A DNA stretch of 34,340 nt from Cladosporium sp. IMV 00045 (GCA_001931905.2 MSJI02000580.1:1-34340), one strand, 5' to 3'; positions 20,471 through 32,700 are shown, numbered from the stretch's first letter. The notes: generated from the sequence alone by a model not told the origin. Made by a program: numbers and translations.

Positions 20471-20840
20471 TGATCGAGCATGACTTTGTGGCGTTCAGCA
20501 TGGGAGTTTGTTTGGGTTTGATTTCTTGTTATTTTCTTTAGCGTAGCATCCTGGGTAGAAAGATAGCATGGAATGTTTTATGATATCCCGCAATCCAAAT
20601 TTCTTTTATAATCCTTCTGTCAACGAGTGATATATCTTTACAATGTAATCGATCTCATCAATGGTTGTACCCAGGGTAATATTTTGTGGGGTCCACCTCA
20701 CCAAGCGCGCGACTTCTGAGCGTTTGTCAACTTTTGTCGACGTCTTCGATATTTCTACTGATCAACTAGAACCAAAATTTTGCCAATAACAAATCCGCAT
20801 AGCCTCCTGGCCGTCCGTAACAGCCTCAAGAATCGTCGTC
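20471..20840. promoter_or_regulatory. Intergenic region with CCAAT box
   Basis: This 370-base gap holds the DUF2235 3' UTR and the promoter of the next gene. A CCAAT motif at 20783-20787 lies 54-58 bases before the ATG at 20841. Nothing else stands out. Confidence 0.45.
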
Positions 20841-21947
20841 ATGCCCTTCTTCACAGCCAACGACGGCATAAAATTGCACTACCAATCCCACGGCTCAGAC
20901 TCCAACCCGCCATTCATCCTGGTAAGACACGATCAAACCAAACCCCCATCCCCTCCCTCCATCTCCCCACCAAAAGACACCACCATACTAACCCCCTCCT
21001 CCCCCTAGTTACACGGCTTCACCGGCTCCAGCCAAGTTTTCAAACGCAACATCCCCGCCCTCTCCCAGCGCCACCATGTCCTCGTGCCCGACCTGCGCGG
21101 ACACGGCGAGTCCGAAAAGCCCAGGAGCGGGTACCACGTTACCAGGCTGGCGGTGGACTTGAGGAATTTCCTCGAGCACCTGGACCTACTGCGTGCGGAT
21201 CAAAAAGTGGCGGCGGTGGGCGCCAGTTTAGGAGCGGCGGTTTTGTGGTGAGTTCTGGATTTGCCATTTCCCCCTCACCTCGATGCCTCGAAGGGAAAAG
21301 AAACGATTCAAAACTCCGCCGAAGAAGCCTCATCTAACTCAAACGTAAAACACCAGGAGCTACGCCGAACTCTTCACCCCCCACCCCTTCACATCCCAAA
21401 TTTTCATCGACCAAGCGCCCTTGCAAAACCTCTCTCTCCCCGACTGGACGCTCTCCTTCTGCAACCGCGGCATGAACTGCCCGTCCGCCCTCCAAAACCT
21501 CCAAGCCACCCTCTCCACCTCCCCCACAACCGCGCATCTCGGCACCATAGCCTCCTGCCTGGGCTACCGCTCACACCCTCGCCCGGGCGACCCGACCCCG
21601 ACTCCGCAACTTGGCAGGAAGACGAAGCGTTCTTCCTGCGCGAAGCGCTGAAATGCGACGCGAGGTGGGTGGGCAAACTGATGGAAGACCACACGGGGAA
21701 GGACTGGAGGGATGTGATCGGGGAGGTTTACGCGAAGAGCGAGGGGGTGAGGGTGCTCGTTGTGGCGAGCGAGAGGAGTGGGTGTTTTCCTGCCGAGGGG
21801 CCGTTGAGGCTCGTGGAGCTTGTTAATGGGGAGGATGGTGGGAGGGAGAAGGCGAGGGGGGTGAGTGTGGAGTGGGGCGGGCATTGGTGTTATTGGGAGG
21901 AGGCGGGGCGGTTTGATCGCTTGGTTTTGGAGTTTTTGGGGGAGTGA
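20841..21947 (+). pseudogene. Alpha/beta hydrolase with apparent 1-nt frameshift
   Basis: Exons are 20841-20921, 21009-21247 and 21357-21947, with clean GT-AG introns (87 and 109 nt; ACTAAC and CTAACT branch sites). The first part reads as a normal alpha/beta hydrolase: LHGFTGSSQVF oxyanion region, PDLRGHGESEKP, nucleophile elbow VGASLGAAVLW and FIDQAPLQNLSLPDW. After GYRSHPRPGD (near 21590) the frame breaks: as read, translation stops at 21651 after 204 residues. The adjacent frame continues the family sequence with ATWQEDEAFFLREAL, KLMEDHTGKDWRDVI and the catalytic-His region WGGHWCYWE (His codon 21882-21884), ending at 21947. One missing base in the run CGACCCGACCCCGAC would explain this. 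No GT-AG intron fits between. Either the gene is broken or the sequence has an error. The truncated product would lack the catalytic His. Confidence 0.82.
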
Positions 21948-22407
21948 GGATGGGGGGCGGTTGGAGAGGTGGTGGTTTATGTCGATTTGTGGAAAGAAAT
22001 CTACGTCGGTTGATTCGATTCGATTATATCCTTTGGGTCAATGAGGCCTTCCTCTTCTTCACAATTTAGCAAGCAGGATAAAATCCCATCAACGACCTAC
22101 ACTCCCTCGTTCTGGTTCTGGGCAATGGCGAGAGATAGAGAAATGGGAGGAAAAAAGAAAGGAGACACAAGACGCAGAGTGTTGACATGCAAACTCCATA
22201 CGATCCTTCTTCTTTTCTGATTTTCATTCATTTGGGGTTGTGCAAGGCGATGTCATCATCGTCTATGCTGGTAGATAAGGCTTGTTACGGAGGAGGTGGT
22301 GTTGTTATCGTCGATGGATCAAGGAAATTCCCAGTCCAGACAAAACAAGACAGAAAGAAAAACAATGAAAGAAACCGTATCACATCATCCACAGCGCAGC
22401 CTCCTCC
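21948..22407. other. Convergent 3' intergenic region
   Basis: This 460-base gap separates the hydrolase stop from the MAPKK stop on the other strand and contains both 3' UTRs. I see no gene in it. Confidence 0.55.
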
Positions 22408-24451
22408 TCAACCATCCACAGCCACAGGCTTGACGTCCTGTTTCGCCTCTATGGGGCTATTGATCGAATCCAGTGCAACCTTATGCAGGGCAGGCGCAGG
22501 CTTCTCTTCGAGCTTACCCTCCCGTTTCCTCTCAAGAGCACCCTCGACCCACTCGGCGACTTCGCGGTCGTGGTACTGATGGGCGGTTTCGACGGTGGCG
22601 GAGGGGAGATCCTCGCCGCGCTCGGCGGCTTCTTCGTCTTCCTCGGAGATGACGTCGGGCTTGAGCAGGGGCGCCAGCCAGGCGTGTTGCAGGAGCATGG
22701 CGTAGGTGGGGCGCAGTTTGGGGATCTTGTTGAGGCAGCCGGCGGTGAAGTCGTGGGCGGCCGCGGAGAATTCGTCTTGGGGGAGGTCTGGGGGGTCGCC
22801 GTCGACGATGGCCTGGGGGGAGTGAGTTAGTGAGCTGTTTGAAAGTAAAAAGCAATTGTATAAGATCAAAACTTACGGAAAGCTGGCTGAAGATGTTGTC
22901 GTACGTCTCCGGCGAGTAAGGGTATTTGCCCAGCGCGCACTCGATGATTGAAAGGCCGAGTGACCAGATGTCGGACTGCACGCTGTAGGTTCCGCCTCCA
23001 GGGTTTGCACCAGCCTGTGCGACGCCGCCGCCTGATATCCGCTCTGGAGCCATGTATGACTGACAACCGATGTTGGTCTTGGCTATACTGGCAACAAGGT
23101 TTCCGGAAACGCCAAAGTCGCAAATCTTGACCTGTCCTTGAGTGTTGACAAGAATGTTGGTGGGTTTGACGTCGCGGTGAATGATGTTGTGGTCGTCCTT
23201 GAGCGACTTCAATCCCTGAACAGTGGCGAGCGTGACCTTTCGGAGTACACCCTCGGGGACACCGCCAGCGTAGATCTTGTCTATTGATCCACCGTTCATG
23301 AATTCCATGCAGATGTAGACGGCGCCTTCTTGGAAGAATGCACCGTAGAAATCGACAATGTAGGGAGATGCACAACGGTGCAGAACATCCAGCTCCATGA
23401 TAATCGTTGCAAATTTCGAATCCTCCAGCTCAAGTCGCATTTCCTTCATGGCCATCACAATGCCTGTGCCTCCGACGATTGGATCGTCTGCCTGGGGGAT
23501 CGGTATAACACCTGCTGCGCCCCACGCCTTGTTTCCGGCGAGACCTTGACCTGGTCTGCGCATCTTTGGCCTGCTATGCCTAACCTTGTAGACAGTTCCG
23601 TAGTTGCCCTTGCCTAGCTCGTCCAATGTGTCGACTTCATCCAGGCTGATGTTGAACTCCTTTCCAGAAGCAAATTTGATGCCTTTACTGTCGACAGTTG
23701 CCTTGTTCTTAAATTTCAAAGCACCGGTCTCCTTGTCGATGAAGTCTGAGAATTTATCCATCTGTGACTCAGGCTTCTTCTGTTCCTGCTGCGAGTCTCC
23801 GTTGGCATCTTTGCCTTCGTCTCCGCCTCCACCCAATTGAGATAGCTTCATGCCTGGTGGTTTCCTCCTTCCGCCTAATCCAGGTGCTTGTCCTTGTGCG
23901 GGTGCCTGTGCTGTCGCGGCTGGGGGAGATCCAGGAAGGCCTCCCGGCAATTTCATATTCCGCCTCTCGCTCAACGATGGCTTCTGTCCTGCAGGCGACG
24001 AGTTTGCGGGTTGAGGCGAAGGGCGCTGCATATGTGGAGGGATGCTGAAACCAGACGGGAGGCCGCCAGGCCCCGGTGATTGTGCGGGAGGACTCATGGG
24101 ATTTACACCACCGGGGGTTCCGGGGGCGCCGTTCTGCTGGGGACCCGGTCTAGGCTGTGCTGGGCCTGCTCTTGACATGTGGAAGTTTTTCATGCTCTGG
24201 ATCATTTCTGGATTCATGCCGCCGGCTTTGGGAGGATTGCGTGCAGCGTTGACGTTGCCAAGCGGAGTGGAAGAGGTTGTCATGTTCGAGACGACGGAGG
24301 GCGCGTTCGAGGTGGATGTTGAAGGAACATAGGTGTGAGAGTGCGTTGCGGAAGGCCTTTGAGGAACATCCGGGCTGCCTAGAGGGGAAGAGGTGTCGGA
24401 GAGAGAGTCTGGAGAGCCCAGTGGGCTGCCGAGATCTGAGTCGTCGGCCAT
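22408..24451 (-). CDS. pbs2: HOG-pathway MAP kinase kinase Pbs2
   Basis: A dual-specificity kinase that phosphorylates the Hog1-type MAPK under osmotic and other stress. Exons on the minus strand are 24451-22877 and 22812-22408 (64-nt intron with CACTAAC), giving 659 residues. Residues 1-230 are Pro/Ser-rich scaffold sequence, with the conserved GGMNPEMIQSMKNFHMSR and GMKLSQL patches. The kinase domain covers about 274-572: G-loop GKGNYG (280-285), then a roughly 40-residue insert common in filamentous-fungal Pbs2, catalytic K336, HRD (425-427), DFG (445-447), activation loop with S455 and T459 in NLVASIAKTNIGCQSYMAPE. All catalytic residues are present. The ATG at 24451 is chosen because the conserved N-terminal patches follow; the frame stays open 98 codons further, over a low-complexity pyrimidine-rich leader. 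The gene is divergent from the transporter at 26479. Confidence 0.96.
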
Positions 24452-26478
24452 GGTGGTGGGGTGATGGAGGGGTAGTAGGAGCGGAAGGTGGGAAGAAGGT
24501 GGAGGAGGCGGGCGGGTGGGTGGTGGAGGAGAAGAGGAAGAAGCAAAGGAAAGTAGTGCGGAGAGTAGTGTGGTGTGGTGATGTCGTGGGTGGTGGTCGT
24601 CGGGACGGCGTCCACAGATGTGTATAGAATGCCTGCCGTATGCCGCTTGGCTGGCGGGGCGGTGATCGCGATTGGCAGGCCGTGTGGTGGGAACTGGCTT
24701 ATCGATCGAGAGTGAGGTGTGGCTGAGTCGGAGTGAAGTCTTCACAGGATTGAGGGTGGGAGTGGGGTGTGGGAAGGTATTATCGAGGATGGTGGGAGAG
24801 ACAGGCTCGACAGGGAGAGAGCAGAAGAATTCACGGTCGTTTCCTTGCTATGGCGTGGATACTAAGGTGAAATGATGACATGGCCTGTTGTTACATGGTG
24901 AAGGTGGTGGTGGGAGTCGCAAGTGGCGGCGACAATGCAATGTGGCAATCTGGTTGGATGGATTGAGGCTCTGGCAGAGTCGACGAGGGGTGGAAAGCTT
25001 CGCTTGGATCATCTTGCGCTCTCGCGGTTGACGGCCGGAAGGGTCGGAGTCAGGCGCAGGCGCTTGATGTGAGGCTGAGGAGATGAAGAACGTGGCGATG
25101 CCGTTAGTAGGGTATTCCTGCAGAAAGACGCAGGCTTGACTGACAACAAGGCATTTCATCTTCTCGATCAAGCCATTATTTTGCTCTTGTGAGCCTCCGA
25201 TCACTGCCGACCATCTGGAGAGTTTGCCATCCTAACAAGCAGTCCCAGCCTTTCCACGCAGACCACTATCTCCTGATACTATGTTACCCACGACAAGATA
25301 TGGCAGGGCATGCTATCTGTACATGACATGGCATCCACTCGCTACTGCTTACACAGCACGTGGCTCGTCGTCAGCGTTCCCACCTTTTCACCACCCACGA
25401 GACCGTGTTGCTTTTGGGATAAAAAACATTGGAATATTTCGTTGCACGCGCCCGGGGCGCGGGCATGACGTTTGATGAAGTCACAACATACAGCATCGAT
25501 CGATGAGCAGACTCTAGAGCGAGAGAGTCAGGGAACTTGTGGCTGGTGTAGATTATGCCTCATCGGCAGGCTCTTTTTGGGTTCACATGTCGAGTTGCCA
25601 AACGTGGAGAACATAATATCAACGATACAGCAGTCGTCGTGGCCGTCCACGTATTTGCAGGTGGGGAAATTCCAAAAGAAACAAGAACGATCAACCTCGA
25701 TCTGATATCACCTTCTGGCGACGATCACACGGGACGAATGGCTGTGCAAAAGTCACCGCTCCCTGCCATGGCCAACCGGCGGAGAGACCTCGCAGCACGT
25801 TGGCGCTAGGAGTCGATGGCGCGGGGCCTGGCTCTTCCAAGACTCGTTCGTGCAATGGAATGGTTGAGAATTGTTGCAGATGCTTGATATTACATCGCTC
25901 GCGCATGGATGACTGAGTCCTGTCAGAGTGGTCGGTCGAGGAGATGAAGAGCCAGCCGTATCGTTCGTCTACTCGGGAATCACCCCATCACATGTAACAA
26001 GATGTCATGTCCACGCAGTGTTTGCGTAAAAAGAACACACCAATTCACATATCAAGAACATTGATTGTGGCGTCATGTGGCTGCTAGCTCCCTTTTCAAG
26101 TTTCGTCTCGTCTGGGCAGACCGCAAGCAACCAACCACTGCCAGCGATCGCCAGCCAGCAGTGACGGCGCTTGCTGCACGTCCTCAATGCCGGAGTTGGG
26201 CCATCTCAAAACACATCCTTCTACTACTCTTTCCAATACAACCTACTACGGGGGATACCACCTACACCTCCATCACCATCGACCACTGGCATCTGCTGTC
26301 GTCGATAGGTAATCACCACCTTCGACCACTGCCCGGTCGCAAATCCCCAGCGGCAAACTCTCGGTCGCCGCGCTGCTTATCAGGACTGCGCCATTACGAT
26401 CGCAGCGTCGGCCATACGACCACTCGTTTTGGCTACAAACCTTCCTACCTTGATCGCACCCCATAAACCTCCGCCATC
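24452..26478. promoter_or_regulatory. Long divergent intergenic region, Pbs2 / transporter
   Basis: At 2,027 bases this is the longest gap in the window. The Pbs2 side (24452-24850) is strongly strand-asymmetric: G-rich on plus, so the Pbs2 leader would be CT-rich. An E-box CACGTG lies at 25357-25362 and a CRE-type TGACGT half-site at 25466-25471. A 133-codon frame (26065-26466) ends 12 bases before the transporter ATG and could be a uORF or chance. I see no convincing protein or RNA gene. Confidence 0.5.
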
Positions 26479-28293
26479 ATGCCTTTCTTCGAGTACCCTA
26501 TATCTTTCCGCCTGCGCGAGGAATTCGCCGCCGGCGCCGCCAACATTTTCCACAAAAGAACCGTCGATCAAATGCCTATGCTCGTCGCCGCGGCGAACAC
26601 CACGATGGACGCCCTCAAGAAGCACACCCCTCCGCCACACTCCTCACACCCAGACTTCCTCAGCCTTGCCGGTCTGGTGAGCGAAGCCGTCTTGGAAGTC
26701 GTCTTCGTCGCTTTGCCCGGGTTTCTGGTCGCGTGGACCGGCATGTTCGATGCCAACAGCCAAAAGTTCGTCGCTGAGCTCAACACGATGGTCTTCACCC
26801 CCTGCCTGATCTTCACAAAGCTGGCTTCCCAATTGAATGCCGACAAACTGGCCGACCTGACTGTGATTCCATTCATCTTCGTGCTGCAGACCATCGTGTC
26901 GTTCTTTTGCGCGCAGTTCATGGCAAGAGCGTGGGGATTCGGGAGCAAGAAGATGCAGAAGAATTTCATCCTCGCTATGGGCGTGTTCGGCAATTCAAAC
27001 TCGCTGCCCATCTCTCTGGTCATCTCTCTGTCGAAGACGATCAAGGGTTTGCACTGGGATAAGGTTCCGGGTGATAACGACAACGAAGTGGCCGCAAGAG
27101 GTATTCTATACTTGCTTATCTTCCAGCAACTCGGACAGCTGCTCCGTTGGACCTGGGGTTACAGCGTGCTGCTCAAGCCGGCGTCTGCATACGAAGAGGA
27201 GGACCGCATTGCCGGTGCTGAGGCCGAGCGTAGCACCGAGGAGGGCCGCTACACTGACTTCCCTGACGAGCCGGATGACCCGGTGGATGACAACAACGAC
27301 AACGCCATGTACAAAGGAAAGACCGTCGACTCTGGCTTCAACTCTTCCGGCTCTCAATCGGCGCGCTCTAGCATTTCGTCCTCCGATGATGGCGAGGAGG
27401 AGCCCTTGATCGCCGCCACCCCAGCCAACGGCAACATCATCTCGACCAACAGCAAAGCCCGCGCATCCAACTCGCAAGAAGACGAGGAAGACGTGCAAAA
27501 TGGCCACATGACCATTTTCCCTAATTTCTCTACCGCATCCTCCCACAAGTCAGCCAAAGAAGCATCGGCCTGGAAAAAGCCCTTCCTTCGCCTCCGGGCA
27601 TTCATCCTCAGCCTGTGGAACCGCATCACCTCTACCCTGTCTACTTTCTTCACCAACAACTTCCGCCGCCTGCCACACCCAATGCAGAAAACCCTCTCCA
27701 CCATCCACTACTACAATAAATCCTTCTGGGCCGGCGTTTGGCGTCAAATGAACCCCCCGCTCTGGGCCATGCTGATCGCCCTCATCGTCGCCTCCGTCCC
27801 CGCCCTGCAAAAACTCTTCTTCACCCCAGGCACCCTTGTCTCCAACTCCGTCACCCGCGCCGTGCAACAAACCGGCGGCGTCGCCGTCCCCTTAATCCTC
27901 GTCGTCCTCGGCGCCAACCTCGCCCGCTCCACCCTCCCGCAAGACCAGCTGGCCACCACGCCCGAAGCGCAAGCCGAAGAGCGCAAGCTGCTGTACGCCT
28001 CGCTGCTGTCGCGCATGGTGCTGCCGACCATCCTGATGGCGCCCATGCTCGCGCTCGTCGCCAAGTTCGTCCCCGTCAGCATCCTCGACGACCCCATTTT
28101 TGTCATCGTCTGCTTCCTGCTCACCGGCGCGCCCTCGGCTCTGCAGCTCGCGCAGATTTGCCAGATTAATGGTGTTTTCATGGGCGCTATGAGTAACTTG
28201 CTCACTGCCAGCTACGTCGTCATGATTTTCCCTAGTACCCTTGTTCTGGTCATGTTGGCGCTGGAGGTTGTTGAGTGGGCTGCGCAGGGTTAG
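26479..28293 (+). CDS. Auxin-efflux-carrier family (AEC) membrane transporter
   Basis: An intronless 604-residue member of the Mem_trans/AEC family, related to yeast Ecm3; the natural substrate in fungi is unknown. The N-terminal half holds about five membrane segments (about 63-90, 98-118, 125-150, 160-183, 205-232), including NTMVFTPCLIFTKLAS and the ILAMGVFGNSNSLPISLV segment, which carries the conserved family signature of helix 4. A long acidic, Ser-rich cytosolic loop (about 235-420) follows. The C-terminal half has about five more: MNPPLWAMLIALIVASV (424-440), GGVAVPLILVVLGANLA (466-482), 510-533, 538-560 and 566-600. This two-half plan with a large central loop is normal for fungal AEC proteins. 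The start follows the first ATG after an in-frame stop 12 bases upstream and lies directly before conserved sequence. Confidence 0.92.
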   Translation: MPFFEYPISFRLREEFAAGAANIFHKRTVDQMPMLVAAANTTMDALKKHTPPPHSSHPDFLSLAGLVSEAVLEVVFVALPGFLVAWTGMFDANSQKFVAELNTMVFTPCLIFTKLASQLNADKLADLTVIPFIFVLQTIVSFFCAQFMARAWGFGSKKMQKNFILAMGVFGNSNSLPISLVISLSKTIKGLHWDKVPGDNDNEVAARGILYLLIFQQLGQLLRWTWGYSVLLKPASAYEEEDRIAGAEAERSTEEGRYTDFPDEPDDPVDDNNDNAMYKGKTVDSGFNSSGSQSARSSISSSDDGEEEPLIAATPANGNIISTNSKARASNSQEDEEDVQNGHMTIFPNFSTASSHKSAKEASAWKKPFLRLRAFILSLWNRITSTLSTFFTNNFRRLPHPMQKTLSTIHYYNKSFWAGVWRQMNPPLWAMLIALIVASVPALQKLFFTPGTLVSNSVTRAVQQTGGVAVPLILVVLGANLARSTLPQDQLATTPEAQAEERKLLYASLLSRMVLPTILMAPMLALVAKFVPVSILDDPIFVIVCFLLTGAPSALQLAQICQINGVFMGAMSNLLTASYVVMIFPSTLVLVMLALEVVEWAAQG

Positions 28294-29739
28294 AGGTGGG
28301 AGAGGAGAGCAATTGGCTGCTTTAGCTGGGGTTTCTTGCGCGATCAAGTTATTCCCAGCCGGTTCCATGCAATATTTGAAAGGGATGGTTTTTCCAACTT
28401 GTATTCGTCTTTCGGGTTTTGTGTTCTTTCCCTATTGAGCGACGGCGTTGTATCAGCTTTTTCCTTCGGCAATCTTATTGAGAGAGCACCCGGTGCGCTT
28501 TTTTTGTACCTGTGTCTTGGATACAATAACAACAATACGACGAAAGAGACATTGAGAGTCGGGTCGGTCGACAGCTTTTCTCTTCTTCTCTCGATCTATC
28601 TATTTTTCTTGACTACCTGAGCCTGCATAAATACCTTAGCAACAACTCCGGGGTCTAGTGAGGTACTCTTCTTCGCACTTTCTCTCAGATTTTGAAAACT
28701 TCGAACAACAATGTGATATTCATACGCCGTATGTTGATTGCGCAACAAGAAGAAGCCTCAACACATAAACGCCAGCACTCTCAAGAATCCATCGGAGACC
28801 CAACTCCGCCCCCCCACGAATCGGGCAATAACCGACACCACCGCTCCATCGAACCGCAGCACAAAATATGACGTCTTTCGCTTTCCTTTCCTTCTGCCAC
28901 TTGACCTACATGTAACGACTCCTAGGGTAATTATTGATGATTTCATATGTCGCCCGCGCCATCTGGTAGGCAAACCCCGGAATTGGACACGAGGGACGAC
29001 TCACGGACGCGGTTCTTGCCACTAGGTATGTACTACTGTTGTGGGACCGGTGGTGTGGTGTTCTCTTCTCGTTTCGCTTCGCTTGCGGCGTTTAGCGGCT
29101 GGAGGGTGCTGGAGGGAAGGTGGACGGTATTTGGTTGCGGCAAGATGGGTTCATGGACTTGGTTTGAGAAGCTTCGAACATGCATGCTGGATTGAGAGAA
29201 AGGTGGTTCGATTCTCTGCCTGCGTTAGGTTACATGCTATTTAGAACCCATGGTCTGTTTCCATAGATATCTAACCAAAAAAATCCCTCTCGTGTCCAGA
29301 GGGTCGTCTGCTTGAAACCTTGTCCCTGAAGCCCGGCGTGGGGGGCGAACTTGCTGCTGCTGCGGTCTCCATCCAGCATCCCGCCAAGAAGGTCTGTTCC
29401 ATCTCGTCGATCTCTCTCACGAGGGAAAGGCCTCGGTTTAAACACACAGAGCAGGAGGGGATTCGTTTACTGTTCTCCAATTTCTTTCGGCTTATTGGAC
29501 ACTCAGCGAAAGACAACAAACTAAAAAAACACTTGCGACCAGGAACCGCGTCCCCAGCACTCAACGCGGACAACGACCCTCCCATCCATCCATTCAAGTA
29601 AATCGATGTAACACCGCATAGCGCAAGGGACGTTTCTGGACGACTGCACCCAAGCGACCGGGTCACACTCACAAACCACGCCACACCCAATTCCCAACCC
29701 TTTCCACTTATCCCGGGAGCGGCGCGCGACATCGCAGCC
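28294..29739. promoter_or_regulatory. Upstream region of DIP2/CPS1-type gene
   Basis: This 1,446-base gap holds the transporter 3' UTR and the promoter and leader of the large gene at 29740. A small perfect hairpin (six-base stem CCCTCT/AGAGGG, seven-base loop) lies at about 29285-29303. A T-loop-like TTCGATT near 29208 has no matching stem. I see no gene. Confidence 0.5.
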
Positions 29740-32700
29740 ATGGCGGGCAACAACCCGGCGCTGCAAGCGCAGCTCCAGGCGCTGGACCACGAGCTGGAAG
29801 ACGGCGACATCACGCGCAAGGGCTACGAGAAGCGCCGCACCATGATCCTGTCGCAGTTCCTGGGCCCGCAGGAGGTCGAGAGGCTGAACACCGGCTTGCG
29901 CGTGCACTCGGCCGACGACAGCAGCCATCCGGGCAGCGAGGTTGCGGCTTTTGGCACGTCGCCTGGCGCGGGCGGCGCCAATGCTGGTACTGGTGCTGGT
30001 GCTGGAGGGTATATGGTGTTCAATTCGGCGGAGGGGCAACAGCAGGATGCGGATACGGCGAGTCTGGGCAGCTATGGGAGTATAAGTCGCGGGCCGTATG
30101 GGAATGGTGCAGGGGGAGGAGGAGAAAGTTACGGCCAGGCTTCAACGCCGGGCTTCGAGCCTGGCCCGCCGAGCCAGGTGCAGAGATTCCAGGAACAACA
30201 GTTGGGTATGCGACCGGGTCCTCAGAGGCAGAGCTCGTACGGCAACTCGATCCCCAGGCCTGGAAGCCCGGGTAACAGGCCGGGGAGTCCTGGCAGCTAC
30301 TACGGTTCTGGGGACAACACGATGGTCGGCTCGGATTATGCGTACAATATGGACCGAAAGACGCCTCCTCCACCTGGCGAGGCGCAGGGACCTTGGGTGA
30401 CGACTCCTCCTGGTGGGAATAGCAGACTCAGCACGATGATGGACTCGCAAGGCTACTTCTCCGACTTCACGGGCCAGCAGGAGGGCGATCGGCCTAGACA
30501 TGAGAGCTACGGCGGGCCGCAGAGATATTCACAGGGGGAGGCATTCTCACCCACAGCAGCGATCCCTCCTCCTTTGTACGCTAGAGATGATCTCGCGACC
30601 GTGGCACCGGTGCATCAGTTGCCTCTGGAACCCAGAGATGTGCCGTTCGCCGTCTACGACCCGCACAACAATAATGTGCCCATGTCACAATTCGACAACA
30701 TCGGTGCGGTGCTGCGACACAGAGGCAAGATGCAAGCGAAGCAGCCGGCTTACTGGGTGCTGGACTCCAAGGGAAAGGAGACGGCGTCGATCACATGGGA
30801 GAAACTCACTTCGCGCGCAGAGAAAGTTGCACAGTTGATTAGAGACAAGTCGAATCTGCGCCACGGCGACAGGGTTGCGCTCGTGTACAGAGATACGGAG
30901 GTGATTGATTTTGTGATTGCACTCATGGGCTGTTTCATTGCAGGCGTGGTGGCCGTCCCCATAAACAACGTGGACGATTACCACAAGCTCAGTCTGTTGC
31001 TCACGACCACGCAGGCGCACTTGGCGCTTACCACGGACAACAACCTCAAAGCATTCCATCGAGACATCTCGGCGCAGAGGCTGAAATGGCCGACGGGCGT
31101 GGAGTGGTGGAAGACGAACGAGTTCGGCTCGTTCCATCCCAAGAAAAACCACGACGCTGCTCCTCTGCAGGTGCCGGATCTTGCTTATATCGAATTCTCG
31201 CGCGCGCCCACGGGTGATTTGAGAGGCGTCGTGCTCAGCCATCGTACCATTATGCACCAGATGGCGTGCGTTTCTGCAATGCTCTCAACAATACCCGCAC
31301 AATCGAGCAACGACACTTTCTCGTCTGGCCTGCGTAACCCGGATGGCTCCTTCGTCGCACCACGACCCGCAAAGAGCGAGACCATATTATCCTACCTTGA
31401 CCCGCGCGAGGGCTGCGGTGTGATTCTGGGCGTTCTGCTCGGTGTCTATGGCGGCCACACGACGGTTTGGATGGAGGCCAAGACGGTCGACACTGCGGGT
31501 CTGTACGCTCATTTGATCACCAAGTACAAAGCCACGATCATGGCCGCCGACTATCCCGGACTGAAGCGAGCGGCGTACAACTACCAGCAAGACCCTATGA
31601 GCACGAGGAATTTCAAGAAGAACATGGAGCCCAACTTCGCGTCCGTGAAGCTCTGCCTCATCGATACTCTCACCGTCGATGCGGAGTTCCACGAGATCCT
31701 GGCCGACAGATGGCTGCGGCCGATGCGCAACACGCGCGCCAGAGAGCTCGTCGCCCCGATGCTATGTTTGCCCGAACACGGTGGTATGATCATCTCCATG
31801 CGCGACTGGCTAGGTGGTGAGGACAGGATGGGCTGTCCGCTGTCGATGGGCGATCAGACGGATGAGGATAGTGATGATGGCGGCATGAACAGCCCCGGGA
31901 CCGGCAATGGCTATAACAGCTTGCTCAGCGGTGCCAACAGCGATAGGAAGCGCGCGAAGAAGCGGCAACACACCGACTTGAGTGAAGTCTTGCTCGACAA
32001 GGAGAGCTTGAAGACGAACGAAGTTGTTGTTCTGGCTTTGGGCGATGATGTGCGGAAGAGAGCTAATGAACCTGGGACCATTCGTGCGGGCGCGTTTGGA
32101 TATCCTTTGCCTGATGCTACCTTGGCACTTGTCGATCCTGAGACGAACTTGCTCTGCGCACCATTCACGGTTGGTGAGATTTGGGTAGACTCGCCTTCCT
32201 TATCAGGAGGGTTCTGGGCGCTGCCCAAGCACACAGAGACAATCTTCCACGCGAGACCTTACCGCTTCGTCGAGGGCAGCCCAACGCCGGTGCTCGTGGA
32301 GCCAGAGTTCCTGCGCACAGGCTTGCTCGGTTGCATCATCGAGGGCAAAGTCTACGTTCTCGGACTGTATGAGGACAGAATACGGCAGCGAGTCGAATGG
32401 GTAGAGCACGGCGTTCAAGAGCACGAGCATCGCTATTTCTTCGTCCAGCATCTGGTCGTCAGCATTATGAAGACCGTGCCCAAGATCTACGACTGCTCCG
32501 CTTTCGACGCTCACGTTAACGGCGAGTATCTGCCCATCATCTTGATAGAAACGCAGGCGGCAAGCACAGCACCCACCACCACCGGAGGTCCGCCTCGACA
32601 ACTAGACATCCCTTTCCTGGACTCTCTCAGCGAGAGGGTCATGGAGTTGCTCTATCAAGAACACCACTTGCGAGTCTACTGCGTGATGATGACAGCGCCT

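Noticed and set aside
20780..21337. 185-codon plus-strand frame over the alpha/beta hydrolase start
   Set aside because: It is out of frame with the hydrolase exons and reads through both introns; its sequence is basic and low in complexity.
21483..21616. An intron to explain the hydrolase frame change
   Set aside because: The only GT-AG pair that spans the site would delete conserved sequence (LQNLQATL to GTIASCLGYR) and gives no sensible junction.
29200..29225. T-loop-like TTCGATT suggesting a second tRNA
   Set aside because: The flanking bases do not form a five-pair T-stem and no D-arm or acceptor stem is present.
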